DNA of 40,487 nt from Variimorphobacter saccharofermentans. Its GTDB lineage: Bacteria; Bacillota; Clostridia; Lachnospirales; Lachnospiraceae. The stretch covers positions 4,107,501-4,147,987 of the forward strand of contig NZ_JACEGA010000001.1 in assembly GCF_014174405.1 (NCBI RefSeq), in the 5' to 3' direction. The notes beneath the pieces are model-generated. The model did no database searches. It saw only the letters and a program-made list of their open reading frames with translations, and had not been told where the DNA came from. This document shows, piece after piece, positions 1-10,987 of the stretch. The position numbers and the translations under genes were made by a program. Position 1 is the first letter of the stretch. Every line of letters starts with the position of its first letter.

Positions 1-248
1 AATAATATATTTAACTTAGACAATGCGACATAATATTATGTATTTAATGCTGTAATAACCCCGTAATAACAAGGCTTTTGTTGAAACAATCATTCTCTGT
101 TATTATGTAATAATCAATAATCTAAGACTTCATTCTTTCAATAATCGTATTAACGATTGCCTATTATTGACAAATTGTCTGAAATTTTAAATGACCTAAT
201 CGTTTTCTTATTTACAATAAGATATTTCTTTCTATAATATATTACATA

Positions 249-333
249 ATAAATGGCATTTCTCCAAGAACAATACTATAGAACATTTAATCTGAAACTG
301 CAATCGTATTGTCCCTATTGAAACGCCATTTAT
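249..333. repeat. Imperfect inverted repeat downstream of the GH5 gene
   Basis: The arms 249-276 and 306-333 are complementary at about 22 of 28 positions. Each has an outer block (TAAATGGC, TTTC) and an inner block (ACAATAC / GTATTGT), with a 29-nt loop between them. The repeat lies just beyond the stop codon of the minus-strand GH5 gene, so its transcript could fold into a long 3' hairpin. There is no clear T-run on the exit side, so it is not a typical intrinsic terminator. The rest of 1-340 is AT-rich and non-coding, with only short palindromes such as 143-158. Confidence 0.45.
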
Positions 334-340
334 CAATCGT

Positions 341-1582
341 TTATTGTATTCCTTTCATTAATGCATCCACTATTTCAGGGTACTTCCAAGACAGACCTCT
401 GCGATCCAGTATTCCGAATAGCTCTCCCTCTCCGGTAAAAGCACCATTATCCCACCAAATACAAGGAATGCCCTTTTCTGTTGCGCTCTGAACATAGTAT
501 TCTGCCCATTCTACTCGGCTTTGCATATTCTCTTTGTCCCTCGCACCAAATTCTCCGATGATAACTGGAATACCTTTACTAATAAAGCTTTCATATATGT
601 TATTCATCAGGTTATCGATTTCCCAGGTATCGTTACTATTACTCAATGTCCATTCTGAGGTTCCATATTCATTGAGAGTAAAGTTCCAGGGTGTATATGC
701 ATGTATCGATACAATTACTTTATCATCCTCTGGTACAATAAAATTACTCCATGTAATTGGATCAGAAGATGCTGCGTATGGTGGAATCATTAAATGTCTT
801 AATGGGTTATTTCCTCCTGAATTACGAATAGTTTCTATGAATGCTGCATTTAGCTGATTTACAACATCTCTTCCTTCTTCATTTCCCCCAGTCCACTCAA
901 CATTCGTTCCCTTCATTCGGGGTTCATTTAAATCTTCGAATATTAAGTGCTCATCGTAATTCTCAAAACGGTCTGCAATCTGCCTCCACACCTTTGTTAA
1001 AATATCCTTTGCATTATCCGCATTTTCATATGAAGGAAAATGCCAATCCTCATGGTGCATATTAATTATTACAAACATATCACTATCAATCCCATAGTTT
1101 ACTATGGTTTGAACTCGGTTTAACCACGCCTCATCGATGATGTAATCCGGCGCCGGTCCTAAATGTTTCTCCCAAGTAATAGGAATTCTTAGAATATTAA
1201 ATCCTGCTGCCTTAATCGTTTTTATCATTTCTTCGTTAGTTAATGGATTTCCCCAGGATAACTCTGAGTTAACCCCATTACCTCCGGTAGCATCCATAGT
1301 ATTCCCTAAGTTCCACCCGATTTTCATTTCTTTTATAAGTTCCACAGATGATATATCTCGCATTTCCTGTCGTTCAATTGTCTCTTTTTTTACTGGAGAT
1401 GTTTGCTCATTCTGAGAAGACTGCTGGTCTTTAACTTCTCCTTTCTCCGTTGGCGTCACAGAGATCTCCTCATTTGTAGCTGTTTCTATCTGAGTTTTTT
1501 CTTGTAGCTGATTTTCTTTACTACATGCAAATAAATAAATAGTAAAAATCAGCATTATTAAAGTTATGTAAACCCTTTTCAT
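341..1582 (-). CDS. GH5 family endoglucanase-like lipoprotein
   Basis: This is a 413-residue glycoside hydrolase family 5 protein, probably cleaving beta-1,4-glucan or a related plant polysaccharide at the outer face of the membrane. The first 20 residues form a lipoprotein signal with lipobox LFAC and Cys20 as the lipidation site. A Ser/Thr/Glu/Gln-rich linker runs to about residue 75. The catalytic (beta/alpha)8 domain follows, opening with GWNLGNTMDA (89-98). The acid/base is Glu220 in the DLNEP motif, the nucleophile is Glu344 in IIGEFG, and His294/Tyr296 (SIHAY) and Trp377 are typical active-site residues. No carbohydrate-binding or dockerin domain is present, so it is a simple anchored enzyme. 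A GGGGGT ribosome-binding site precedes the ATG. It is transcribed alone, beyond the tRNA-Ser terminator. The substrate (cellulose, xyloglucan, mannan or lichenan) cannot be fixed from sequence. Confidence 0.9.
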   Translation of the reverse strand: MKRVYITLIMLIFTIYLFACSKENQLQEKTQIETATNEEISVTPTEKGEVKDQQSSQNEQTSPVKKETIERQEMRDISSVELIKEMKIGWNLGNTMDATGGNGVNSELSWGNPLTNEEMIKTIKAAGFNILRIPITWEKHLGPAPDYIIDEAWLNRVQTIVNYGIDSDMFVIINMHHEDWHFPSYENADNAKDILTKVWRQIADRFENYDEHLIFEDLNEPRMKGTNVEWTGGNEEGRDVVNQLNAAFIETIRNSGGNNPLRHLMIPPYAASSDPITWSNFIVPEDDKVIVSIHAYTPWNFTLNEYGTSEWTLSNSNDTWEIDNLMNNIYESFISKGIPVIIGEFGARDKENMQSRVEWAEYYVQSATEKGIPCIWWDNGAFTGEGELFGILDRRGLSWKYPEIVDALMKGIQ

Positions 1583-1745
1583 TATTTCGTACCCCCTATA
1601 CTATGGTATATCTAATATCCATACACTATTTGATAAATATAACATTTCTTTACAGTATATCATAGGTTAATGCTTAATAAAATAATTATTGTGTGAATAG
1701 TCCTTTGCTAATATACACTTAAGATTTTAATATTAAATTACGTAC

Positions 1746-1773
1746 AAAAAACTGCCGCAGATTCTGCGACAGT
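1746..1773 (-). terminator. Intrinsic terminator of tRNA-Ser
   Basis: Read on the minus strand, the stem ACTGTCGCAGA pairs with TCTGCGGCAGT (11 bp including one G-U) and is followed at once by a run of T. It lies 19 bp past the tRNA-Ser 3' end, separating the tRNA transcript from the GH5 gene. Confidence 0.85.
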
Positions 1774-1791
1774 CTTTTCTATAAATAATAA

Positions 1792-1879
1792 CGGAGAAAG
1801 AGGGATTTGAACCCTCGCGCCGGTTGCCCGACCTACACCCTTAGCAGGGGCGCCTCTTCGGCCACTTGAGTATTTCTCC
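1792..1879 (-). tRNA. tRNA-Ser(GCT)
   Basis: This 88-nt gene has acceptor arms GGAGAAA and TTTCTCC, discriminator G, an anticodon stem CGCCC/GGGTG around the loop CTGCTAA (anticodon GCT, reading AGC/AGU), a long class II variable arm, and a T-arm with GGTTCAAATCC. The 3' CCA is not encoded and must be added enzymatically. A good promoter lies about 85 bp upstream and a terminator follows directly, so it is an independent unit between the fumarase and GH5 genes. Confidence 0.96.
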
Positions 1880-1963
1880 AGTAACTGAACTTATATGCAT
1901 TCGAAGTAGTCTTCTAATGCCCATATTCAATTGCTTGCCTACTATTTTACAAAGGCAAAACTT

Positions 1964-1992
1964 AGTATAGCAAATGGATTTTCGTTTGTCAA
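1964..1992 (-). promoter_or_regulatory. Sigma-A type promoter of tRNA-Ser
   Basis: On the minus strand TTGACA (1992-1987) and TATACT (1969-1964) are separated by exactly 17 bp. The -35 box overlaps the last codons and stop of the fumarase beta gene. The predicted start is near 1957, leaving a 5' leader that contains a TTGCC/GGCAA hairpin (about 1933-1957) before the tRNA. Confidence 0.8.
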
Positions 1993-2531
1993 CTGCTTTG
2001 CATAACTATTTCATATAAATTATTTCCATTTGAATCAATTACAACAATCACAGGAAAGTTCTCAACATAAAGTTCACGAATAGCCTCTGTTCCCAGATCG
2101 TCATAGGCAATTACTTTCGAGGATTTAATTCTTTTTGAAAGTAGCGCTCCTGCTCCGCCAACTGCTGCAAAATATACTGCTTTATTCTTTATCATGGATT
2201 CTATTACTTCTTTACTTCTCTTTCCTTTTCCTATCATACCCTTTAAACCATGATCTAAAAGAAGAGGTGTATATTTATCCATACGACTGCTGGTAGTCGG
2301 TCCTGCAGATCCAATTACTTGCCCTTCCCGTTCTGGAGTGGGTCCAAGATAATAAAGAATGGTATCCCTTAAATTTATAGGAATGTTATCACCATTCATC
2401 ATAGCTTCATACATTCTCTTATGTGCTGCATCTCTTGCCGAATAGATGGTTCCGGTAATATATACATAATCACCGGCCTGTAAGTCTTCTACCTTATCCG
2501 TTGTAAGGGGGGTATTGATATATTTATCCAT
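1989..2531 (-). CDS. Class I fumarate hydratase (or tartrate dehydratase), beta subunit
   Basis: This 180-residue protein matches the C-terminal (beta) half of the class I, iron-sulfur fumarases. It forms the enzyme with the alpha subunit encoded 75 bp upstream. The reaction would be reversible hydration of fumarate to malate in the cytosol, part of an incomplete TCA pathway. The family signature GPTTSSRMDKYTP (about residues 76-88) and the VGGAGALL segment bind substrate with the alpha cluster. A strong GGAGG lies 6 nt before the ATG. The two-subunit arrangement is normal in anaerobic Firmicutes and archaea; E. coli FumA is the fused form. L(+)-tartrate dehydratase is built the same way and cannot be excluded, so no symbol is given. 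The stop codon overlaps the -35 box of the downstream tRNA-Ser promoter. Confidence 0.9.
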   Translation of the reverse strand: MDKYINTPLTTDKVEDLQAGDYVYITGTIYSARDAAHKRMYEAMMNGDNIPINLRDTILYYLGPTPEREGQVIGSAGPTTSSRMDKYTPLLLDHGLKGMIGKGKRSKEVIESMIKNKAVYFAAVGGAGALLSKRIKSSKVIAYDDLGTEAIRELYVENFPVIVVIDSNGNNLYEIVMQSS

Positions 2532-2606
2532 AAATCCTCCATCTACGATTCTATATAATAATCAGAATTCGTAATGATCTTTGTCATATGTTATAGATGT
2601 GTCACA

Positions 2607-3449
2607 CTACAAAATCCGAGTTACATGTCGATTAACATGACAACAAATATTAATCGCTACCGGAAGTCCGGCTATGTGAGTCGGGTAGGTCTCAATATTC
2701 ACTCCCAGTGTGGTTGTTTTACCCCCTAACCCTCCAGGTCCTATACCGAGCTTATTGATTTCGTCAAGAAGCTCCTCTTCCAGCTTTTTTATATGTTCTT
2801 TGTCTGAAGGAGTATCCATGCTTCTTGCCAATGCCTTCTTAGCCAGTATAGCACATTTCTCAAAGGTTCCCCCGATTCCTACTCCTACTACAATAGGAGG
2901 ACAGGCATTTGGCCCGGCTAACTTTACTGTTTCAAGTACTGCCTGCTTTATTCCTTCCATACCATCTGATGGCTTCAACATATATACTCTGCTCATATTC
3001 TCGCTTCCAAAACCTTTGGGAGCCACTGTGATTTCAATATGATCTCCCGGTACTATTTCATAATGGATAATTCCCGGTGTATTGTCTTTTGTATTATCTC
3101 TAATTAACGGATCAGATACAACTGATTTTCTTAAATAGCCTTCCCTATATCCTTGGCGGATTCCTTCATTAATAGCATCCTCCAGATTCATTCCTTCAAT
3201 ACTTACGTTTTGACCAATTTTAATAAAAACAACTGCCATACCGGTATCCTGACAAATCGGTATAGAATCTTCTGATGCTATATCAAGATTCTCCCCTAGT
3301 TGTCCTAGTATCTGTTTACCAAGAGTGGAGGTTTCCTGCTCATATGCGCTCCGAACCCGCTTTTCTACATCAGAAGCCAACTGATAGTTGGCTTCGATGC
3401 ACATTTCCTTAATATTTTTTATTATATCTTCTGTTTGAATTATTCTCAT
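2607..3449 (-). CDS. Class I fumarate hydratase (or tartrate dehydratase), alpha subunit
   Basis: This is the 280-residue catalytic alpha subunit carrying the oxygen-sensitive [4Fe-4S] cluster of class I fumarases. Candidate cluster ligands are Cys66 (PICQDTG), Cys183 (NACPP) and Cys269 or Cys270 (near the C-terminus, in the CCHVNRH segment). Three cysteines at comparable places hold the cluster in known members, leaving one iron free to bind substrate. The glycine-rich [10 protein letters not shown] (238-247) is also typical. It precedes the beta-subunit gene in the same orientation, and its own start lies 67 bp after the gyrA stop with no visible terminator between, so read-through from gyrBA is possible. 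A GAGG motif precedes the ATG at moderate spacing. Fumarase is the likelier call, but tartrate dehydratase is a close paralog. Confidence 0.9.
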   Translation of the reverse strand: MRIIQTEDIIKNIKEMCIEANYQLASDVEKRVRSAYEQETSTLGKQILGQLGENLDIASEDSIPICQDTGMAVVFIKIGQNVSIEGMNLEDAINEGIRQGYREGYLRKSVVSDPLIRDNTKDNTPGIIHYEIVPGDHIEITVAPKGFGSENMSRVYMLKPSDGMEGIKQAVLETVKLAGPNACPPIVVGVGIGGTFEKCAILAKKALARSMDTPSDKEHIKKLEEELLDEINKLGIGPGGLGGKTTTLGVNIETYPTHIAGLPVAINICCHVNRHVTRIL

Positions 3450-3516
3450 ATATACCTCAGCTCTTATATAATTCCATACCTGCTTGGTAAGAATTCTTAG
3501 AAATTAATTACTTTGA

Positions 3517-6138
3517 TTATTTATCCTCTTCTTCTTCCAGTTCTGAATCATCCTCATTGATCACATCGTCTGTGTCATCCATATAATCATCCAGTTCAGA
3601 ATCCATATAGTTGGATAAATCAATCGAAGCATTCTCTTCATCCAGTTCTTTCTCTAAATTCTTGATTACTTCCTCATCTGTTGTATTATTATTGCTTTCT
3701 CTTACCTTTGCTAAGCTAGCAACCTTGATGTCGGTATCCGTATCGATAGCCATTAGCTTTACTCCTGAAGTAATACGCCCAAGTACTGAGATATCACTCA
3801 CCATTATACGAATGATAATTCCTTCTGTAGTGATTAACATTACTTCGTTATCTTCACTTACTGCCTTAACACCTACTACATCACCTGTTTTTTCGGTGAT
3901 CTTATAGCATTTTACTCCTTTTCCTCCTCGGCGCTGTACTGTAAATTCATCCATATCAGTACACTTGCCCATACCATTTTCAGATACGAAGAGTAAGTAT
4001 TTACCCTGTGTATTTAATTGCATTCCAACTACTTCATCCTCACCGGTTAAGGTCATTCCGATTACACCCATAGAGGTTCTGCCGGTAGGACGTACATCCC
4101 TTTCATTAAAGCGAATACACATACCATTCTTCGTTATCAAGAATATATCTTTTTGAAGATTCGTTGATTTTACTTCTATCAACTCATCATCTTCCCTTAA
4201 ATTAATTGCCTGTAATCCGGACTTTCTGATATTCTCATAATCACGAATCGGCGTCTTCTTAACAATTCCATTCTTGGTTGCCATGAACAGGAAGCGGTCT
4301 GATTTGTATTCTTTTAATGGAATTATTGCAGTAATTCTTTCCTCCGGCAATAGCTGCAACAGATTTACAATAGCTGTTCCTCTGGCAGTTCTGCTTGATT
4401 CTGGAATTTCATATGCTTTTAGTCGATATACCCGTCCTTTATTCGTAAAGAACATAATATAATGATGATTTGTCGTCATCAGAAGATCTTCTATGAAATC
4501 CTCCTCAATTGTCTGCATACCCTTAATTCCTTTACCTCCACGATGCTGACTCTTGAAGTTATCAATTGTCATTCTCTTGATATAACCAAGTCTAGTCATG
4601 GCGATAACTGTATTCTCATTAGGTATTAAATCTTCCATGGAAATATCAAATTCATCATATCCAATGGAAGTTCTTCTTTCATCTCCATACTTGTCACGTA
4701 TAATCGTTATCTCTTCTTTTATAACGCCAAGTAATTTCTTTTCATCTGCAAGTATTGCTTTATACTCAGCAATCTTATTCATAAGTTCTGCAAATTCATT
4801 TTCCAGTTTTTCTCTTTCCAAACCGGTCAATGCACGTAGCCTCATGTCAATGATTGCTTGCGCCTGTGGATCGGATAAAGCAAATCGTTCAATCAATCTT
4901 TCCTTCGCTATATTACCATTCTGCGAGGAACGTATAATTGAAATTACTTCATCAATATTATCAAGAGCGATTAATAAGCCTTGTAAAATATGTGCTCTTT
5001 CCTCTGCTTTATTTAAGTCATACTTTGTTCTTCTGGTAACAACCTCTTTTTGATGTTGCAGATAATAATCAAGCATCTGATAAAGATTTAATACGCGAGG
5101 TTCATTATTAACCAGAGCAAGCATAATAACGCCAAAGGTATCCTGTAATTGAGTATGTTTATATAAATGATTCAATATTACATTGGCATTTACATCTCTC
5201 CGTAGCTCGATAACAATTCTCATACCGGTACGGTCAGATTCATCACGAAGCTCCGTAATACCATCTATTTTCTTTTCTTTTACTAAATCTGCTATTTTCT
5301 CTATTAATCGAGCCTTATTTACCATGTATGGCAATTCCGTAACTATAATACGATTTTTCCCATTGGCCATAGGCTCAATATTGGTAACTGCTCTTACCCT
5401 GATCTTACCTCTACCGGTACGATATGCTTCATTAATTCCAGCTGTTCCTAGGATTTCTGCTCCTGTAGGAAAGTCAGGTCCTTTAATAATCTCCAGTAAT
5501 TCTTCAATATCTGTCTCTCTGTCTTCCTCAACATAATTATCTATAATTTTCAGAACACCATTAATAACCTCACGTAAATTATGAGGCGGAATATTAGTCG
5601 CCATACCAACTGCAATACCTGAGGTACCATTTACTAACAGATTCGGATATCTTGAAGGTAATACATTTGGTTCTTTTTCTGTTTCATCAAAGTTCGGAGA
5701 AAAGTCAACGGTATCTTTATTGATGTCCGATAACATTTCCATGGAAATCTTACTTAAGCGAGCCTCTGTATAACGCATAGCCGCTGCACCATCACCATCA
5801 ATCGAACCAAAGTTTCCATGTCCATCAATTAAAGGATATCTGGTAGAAAAATCCTGTGCAAGTTTTACTAATGCTTCATAAATAGAGCTATCTCCATGCG
5901 GATGATATTTACCCATGGTATCACCGACAATACGCGCACATTTACGATGCGGTTTATCAGGTCCATTATTCAATTCTATCATTGCATATAAAATTCTTCT
6001 TTGTACCGGTTTTAATCCGTCCCTTACATCGGGCAAGGCACGTGCGGCGATAACAGACATGGCATAATCAATATATGATGTTTCCATGGTTTTTCTCAGA
6101 TCGACATCATGCACCTTGTCGAAGATAAACTCATCCAT
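3517..6138 (-). CDS. gyrA: DNA gyrase subunit A
   Basis: GyrA is the DNA-breaking and rejoining subunit of gyrase, which introduces negative supercoils as an A2B2 complex. The start is ATG at 6138: the GGAGG ribosome-binding site lies just before it, and a longer reading from a TTG at 6156 would put that site inside the gene. The protein then has 873 residues. Catalytic Tyr123 sits in [10 protein letters not shown]. The quinolone-determining region reads HGDSSIYE with Ser84 and Glu88 (E. coli 83 and 87), so no classic resistance change is seen there. The C-terminal beta-pinwheel contains the GyrA box QRRGGKG needed for wrapping. The last 50 or so residues are very acidic (Asp/Glu runs). It lies 39 bp after gyrB and is surely cotranscribed with it. 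Confidence 0.98.
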   Translation of the reverse strand: MDEFIFDKVHDVDLRKTMETSYIDYAMSVIAARALPDVRDGLKPVQRRILYAMIELNNGPDKPHRKCARIVGDTMGKYHPHGDSSIYEALVKLAQDFSTRYPLIDGHGNFGSIDGDGAAAMRYTEARLSKISMEMLSDINKDTVDFSPNFDETEKEPNVLPSRYPNLLVNGTSGIAVGMATNIPPHNLREVINGVLKIIDNYVEEDRETDIEELLEIIKGPDFPTGAEILGTAGINEAYRTGRGKIRVRAVTNIEPMANGKNRIIVTELPYMVNKARLIEKIADLVKEKKIDGITELRDESDRTGMRIVIELRRDVNANVILNHLYKHTQLQDTFGVIMLALVNNEPRVLNLYQMLDYYLQHQKEVVTRRTKYDLNKAEERAHILQGLLIALDNIDEVISIIRSSQNGNIAKERLIERFALSDPQAQAIIDMRLRALTGLEREKLENEFAELMNKIAEYKAILADEKKLLGVIKEEITIIRDKYGDERRTSIGYDEFDISMEDLIPNENTVIAMTRLGYIKRMTIDNFKSQHRGGKGIKGMQTIEEDFIEDLLMTTNHHYIMFFTNKGRVYRLKAYEIPESSRTARGTAIVNLLQLLPEERITAIIPLKEYKSDRFLFMATKNGIVKKTPIRDYENIRKSGLQAINLREDDELIEVKSTNLQKDIFLITKNGMCIRFNERDVRPTGRTSMGVIGMTLTGEDEVVGMQLNTQGKYLLFVSENGMGKCTDMDEFTVQRRGGKGVKCYKITEKTGDVVGVKAVSEDNEVMLITTEGIIIRIMVSDISVLGRITSGVKLMAIDTDTDIKVASLAKVRESNNNTTDEEVIKNLEKELDEENASIDLSNYMDSELDDYMDDTDDVINEDDSELEEEEDK

Positions 6139-6177
6139 TCCTTTTCCTCCGTTCAAACTTTTCCCTGATTTTATCTA

Positions 6178-8157
<1,980 letters not shown>

Positions 8158-8169
8158 TTAGTCAAACAC

Positions 8170-9261
8170 CTAAAGCTGATTCTTCTCTGTTACATTACCC
8201 TCTTCTACATGAAATATCTTATTATATTGAAACCTATGATTAATAAACTCTTCCAATCCAGTACAGGTAATAATTGTCTGTATCTCTCCTATACTGTTTA
8301 ACAAATATGTTTGTCTTTGCCTGTCCAATTCAGATAATACATCATCCAATAATAATATCGGATTATCCTTAATAATTGACTTAACCAAATCAATTTCTGC
8401 AAGCTTACAAGATAAAGCAGCTGTTCGTTGTTGACCCTGGGATCCATACTTTCGAATATCTATGGTTCCTACTAAAAAATTAAAGTCATCTCTATGAGGA
8501 CCTACATTTGTCATTTTTAATGCTAAGTCACGTTCAAGTGATTTCTTTAACTTATCTTCAAATATATGAACCTCAACATTTGGTTCATACTGAAGCTTTA
8601 ATTCTTCCTTACCACCCGTAAGTTTCTTATGTATATCACCAACAATAGAATTTAACTTATCAATAAAATCAAAACGGGATACAATTATCTTTTTCCCGTA
8701 CTCAATTAATTTAGCATCCCATATATATAGTGTTTCCAATAAATTCCGATTAAAACCAATTTGCTTTAACAAATTGTTTCTTTGTTGAAGTACTTTATTA
8801 TAATTCGACAAATTATTAAGATAGATTTTATCTAACTGGCATAGTTCCAAATCGAGGAATCTTCTTCTTTCACTTGGTCCATTCTTAATAATATAAAGAT
8901 CCTCCGGCGAAAAAAACACAAGGTTTAACATACCAAACAATTCACCTTGCTTTTTTATTGGATGGCCATCTATGGCAACCCCTTTGGCTTTATTTTTTTT
9001 CAAGTGTAAATCAATTCGATGCTCTATATTATTTTTATCTAACTGTACTCTTATATGAGATTCCTCTTTTTCGAACATGATAACTTCTTTATCTTTACTT
9101 CCACGATGTGATTTCGTAGTTCCACAAAGATAAATTGCTTCCAGAATATTGGTTTTTCCCTGAGCATTTTCACCATATAATATATTAGTACCACTATGAA
9201 ATTGCACATTAAGATTATTATAGTTACGATAATCTTTTAATTCTAATGATTTTACAATCAT
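8170..9261 (-). CDS. recF: DNA replication and repair protein RecF
   Basis: RecF is an SMC-like ATPase that binds gaps in duplex DNA and, with RecO and RecR, helps load RecA on SSB-coated single strands. The 363-residue protein has the Walker A motif GENAQGKT at 30-37, directly after the N-terminal strand MIVKSLELKDYRNY typical of the family. The ABC-type signature region comes near SQGQQRT, and the Walker B LLLDDVLSELD is close to the C-terminus. Length is typical. It sits between the S4 gene and gyrB, all on the minus strand, with gaps of 93 and 81 bp; the gap to gyrB holds the hairpin element. No terminator is seen on either side, so an extended dnaA-to-gyrA transcript is plausible. Confidence 0.97.
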   Translation of the reverse strand: MIVKSLELKDYRNYNNLNVQFHSGTNILYGENAQGKTNILEAIYLCGTTKSHRGSKDKEVIMFEKEESHIRVQLDKNNIEHRIDLHLKKNKAKGVAIDGHPIKKQGELFGMLNLVFFSPEDLYIIKNGPSERRRFLDLELCQLDKIYLNNLSNYNKVLQQRNNLLKQIGFNRNLLETLYIWDAKLIEYGKKIIVSRFDFIDKLNSIVGDIHKKLTGGKEELKLQYEPNVEVHIFEDKLKKSLERDLALKMTNVGPHRDDFNFLVGTIDIRKYGSQGQQRTAALSCKLAEIDLVKSIIKDNPILLLDDVLSELDRQRQTYLLNSIGEIQTIITCTGLEEFINHRFQYNKIFHVEEGNVTEKNQL

Positions 9262-9354
9262 GTTTACACCAACAATTCCTTCTGCATCATATTCAATATT
9301 GATTCTTAATAAGTTTCATATATGAACAATCATATAAATCAATATAAAATTATG

Positions 9355-9564
9355 TTATTTTATTATCTTTATCTGTTCTCCCTTATACTCTACCATATCT
9401 CCGTCATAGAGCTTTTTACCTCTTTGTAACTCAACATTACCATTCACTTTCACGTAACCGTCAAGAATCTCATTTTTAGCATCTACTCCTGAACCAACAA
9501 GTCCAGCTGCTTTCAATGCCTGACCTAATTTAATATAGTCTTCTCTTAGTTTTATTTGATGCAT
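9355..9564 (-). CDS. yaaA: S4-domain RNA-binding protein (YaaA/RlbA family)
   Basis: This 69-residue protein is essentially one S4 RNA-binding domain: IKLGQALKAAGLVGSGVDAK, then a glycine-rich turn and VKVNGNVELQRGKKLYDGD, the alpha-L fold found in ribosomal protein S4 and pseudouridine synthases. The small stand-alone form between dnaN and recF is a fixed part of Firmicute origin regions. B. subtilis YaaA (RlbA) has been linked to large-subunit ribosome assembly; the exact job here is inference. It lies 20 bp after dnaN and is likely translated from the same message. A GGA-rich stretch, GGAAAGGATG, sits at suitable spacing upstream of the ATG. Confidence 0.93.
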   Translation of the reverse strand: MHQIKLREDYIKLGQALKAAGLVGSGVDAKNEILDGYVKVNGNVELQRGKKLYDGDMVEYKGEQIKIIK

Positions 9565-9584
9565 ACTTTCATCCTTTCCAGAAT

Positions 9585-10694
9585 CTATGCCGTAACATTA
9601 ATATTTACAGGTAATATTAAATAAATGTATGACTGATCCTGATTACGGATGAAGCAGGGAGCTTTCGCATTTATTAAATAAATATCAACTGTCTCATCAT
9701 CAATTACTCTTAATGCATCCAATAAGAATTTTGGATTAAATCCAATAATGATATCTTTTCCTTCAAGTGTAATATCGATTTCTTCGTTCATGGAACCGAT
9801 CGCTGTATTAATCTTTAATTCAAAATTATTATTCGATATATCTAAAATAATTGGTTTCTTATCCGTTTCACGAATCAATAACGAAGCTCTTTCAATACAG
9901 TTCTGAAGTTCTTTTTTATTTATCGTAACCTTAGTTTCGTAATCACTGGAAAGCATCTGATCGATACGGTAGTATTCCCCTTCAATTAATCTCGTTAACA
10001 CAACTGTATCATCAAACTCAAATAAAGCATGCTTGTCCGTAAAGAAGATATTCACTAACGAAGATACTTCTCCCGATAATATTTTACTGATCTCATTTAA
10101 TGTTTTTCCAGGTATAATAACTTTTCGATCTTCATAGGAGTCCTTCATTAATATTTTTCGAATAGAGATTCTATGACCATCCAGGGAAATAACTCTTAGT
10201 TCATTATTCTTTATCTCAAATAATTCTCCGGTCATTATTTTATTACTTTCATTATCGGAAATTGAAAATACAGTTTGTCTTATCACTTCCTTTAATGTAA
10301 ATTGGGATAATACAACCGGATTATCCTTCTCAATATTAGGAAGATATGGAAACTCTTCTCCTGATCTACCCGATATAGAGAATTTAGCCTTCTCGCAAAC
10401 TATTTCTGTCATATAATTATGATCAGTAGTAATGTATACATCATTTTCAGGTAATCTTCTTATAATTTCTGAAAAGATCTTAGCGTTCAATGCAACAGAT
10501 CCCGTTTCATGAATGGTTCCCTTAACTAAGGTCTCAATTCCTAATTCCATATCATTTGCTATCAATTTAATAGTCTGTTCTGTTGCTTCTATAATTAGAC
10601 ATTCCAAAATTGGCATCGTTGATTTTACAGGTACTGCTTTCAAAACAATATTAACACCATTTAAAAGATCCGATTTTTGACATTGGATTTTCAT
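9585..10694 (-). CDS. dnaN: DNA polymerase III beta subunit (sliding clamp)
   Basis: DnaN forms the ring-shaped dimer that tethers the replicative polymerase to DNA. The start is ATG at 10694, giving MKIQCQKSDLLNGVNIVLKA, the conserved clamp N-terminus, and a 369-residue protein of standard length; a longer open frame extends upstream to 10820 but that part is hydrophobic and has no family likeness. The three clamp domains are recognisable, ending with the conserved YIYLILPVNI C-terminus where clamp-binding partners dock. The ribosome-binding site (GGGAG) is about 11 nt from the ATG, slightly far. The gene is separated from dnaA by 293 bp that contain a DnaA-box-like site, so it may have its own DnaA-sensitive promoter. 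Confidence 0.97.
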   Translation of the reverse strand: MKIQCQKSDLLNGVNIVLKAVPVKSTMPILECLIIEATEQTIKLIANDMELGIETLVKGTIHETGSVALNAKIFSEIIRRLPENDVYITTDHNYMTEIVCEKAKFSISGRSGEEFPYLPNIEKDNPVVLSQFTLKEVIRQTVFSISDNESNKIMTGELFEIKNNELRVISLDGHRISIRKILMKDSYEDRKVIIPGKTLNEISKILSGEVSSLVNIFFTDKHALFEFDDTVVLTRLIEGEYYRIDQMLSSDYETKVTINKKELQNCIERASLLIRETDKKPIILDISNNNFELKINTAIGSMNEEIDITLEGKDIIIGFNPKFLLDALRVIDDETVDIYLINAKAPCFIRNQDQSYIYLILPVNINVTA

Positions 10695-10987
10695 ATGTGT
10701 ATAATCTCCCTTCACGATAAAAGATATAAATATATAAAAGATTCTTAGTAATAACATTAATAAGGGACGTGTATTTGTTGATATCCTTGATTTTGCCTTA
10801 AAAAGCAGGACTTGCAGCAATTAATAACAGTGTAAAAATCCTTTTCATAACATGTGGAAAAATTCAATTCATTATGGATGGAAAAACTGGTAATAAAATT
10901 ATTAACAGTATATCAACAACCTATCAACCGGTTATTAACGTATAACAAACATAGTATTATAATAAATAATTTTATTATTACGCTATC
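10695..10987. other. dnaA-dnaN intergenic region with a DnaA-box-like site
   Basis: The gap is AT-rich and non-coding. TGTGGAAAA at 10853-10861 is a DnaA box (TTATCCACA) with one mismatch on the opposite strand. Weaker two-mismatch sequences such as ATATCAACA (around 10911) and the palindrome AACCGGTT (around 10927-10934) are also present. In several Firmicutes oriC is bipartite, flanking dnaA on both sides; this gap could be the minor half. The evidence for that here is thin because no perfect box is present. Confidence 0.4.

Noticed and set aside
5801..5920. Quinolone-resistance change in gyrA
   Set aside because: The key positions carry Ser84 and Glu88, both ordinary for sensitive proteins in Firmicutes.
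10695..10820. N-terminal extension of DnaN
   Set aside because: The added residues are hydrophobic with no clamp likeness; the conserved N-terminus starts at 10694.
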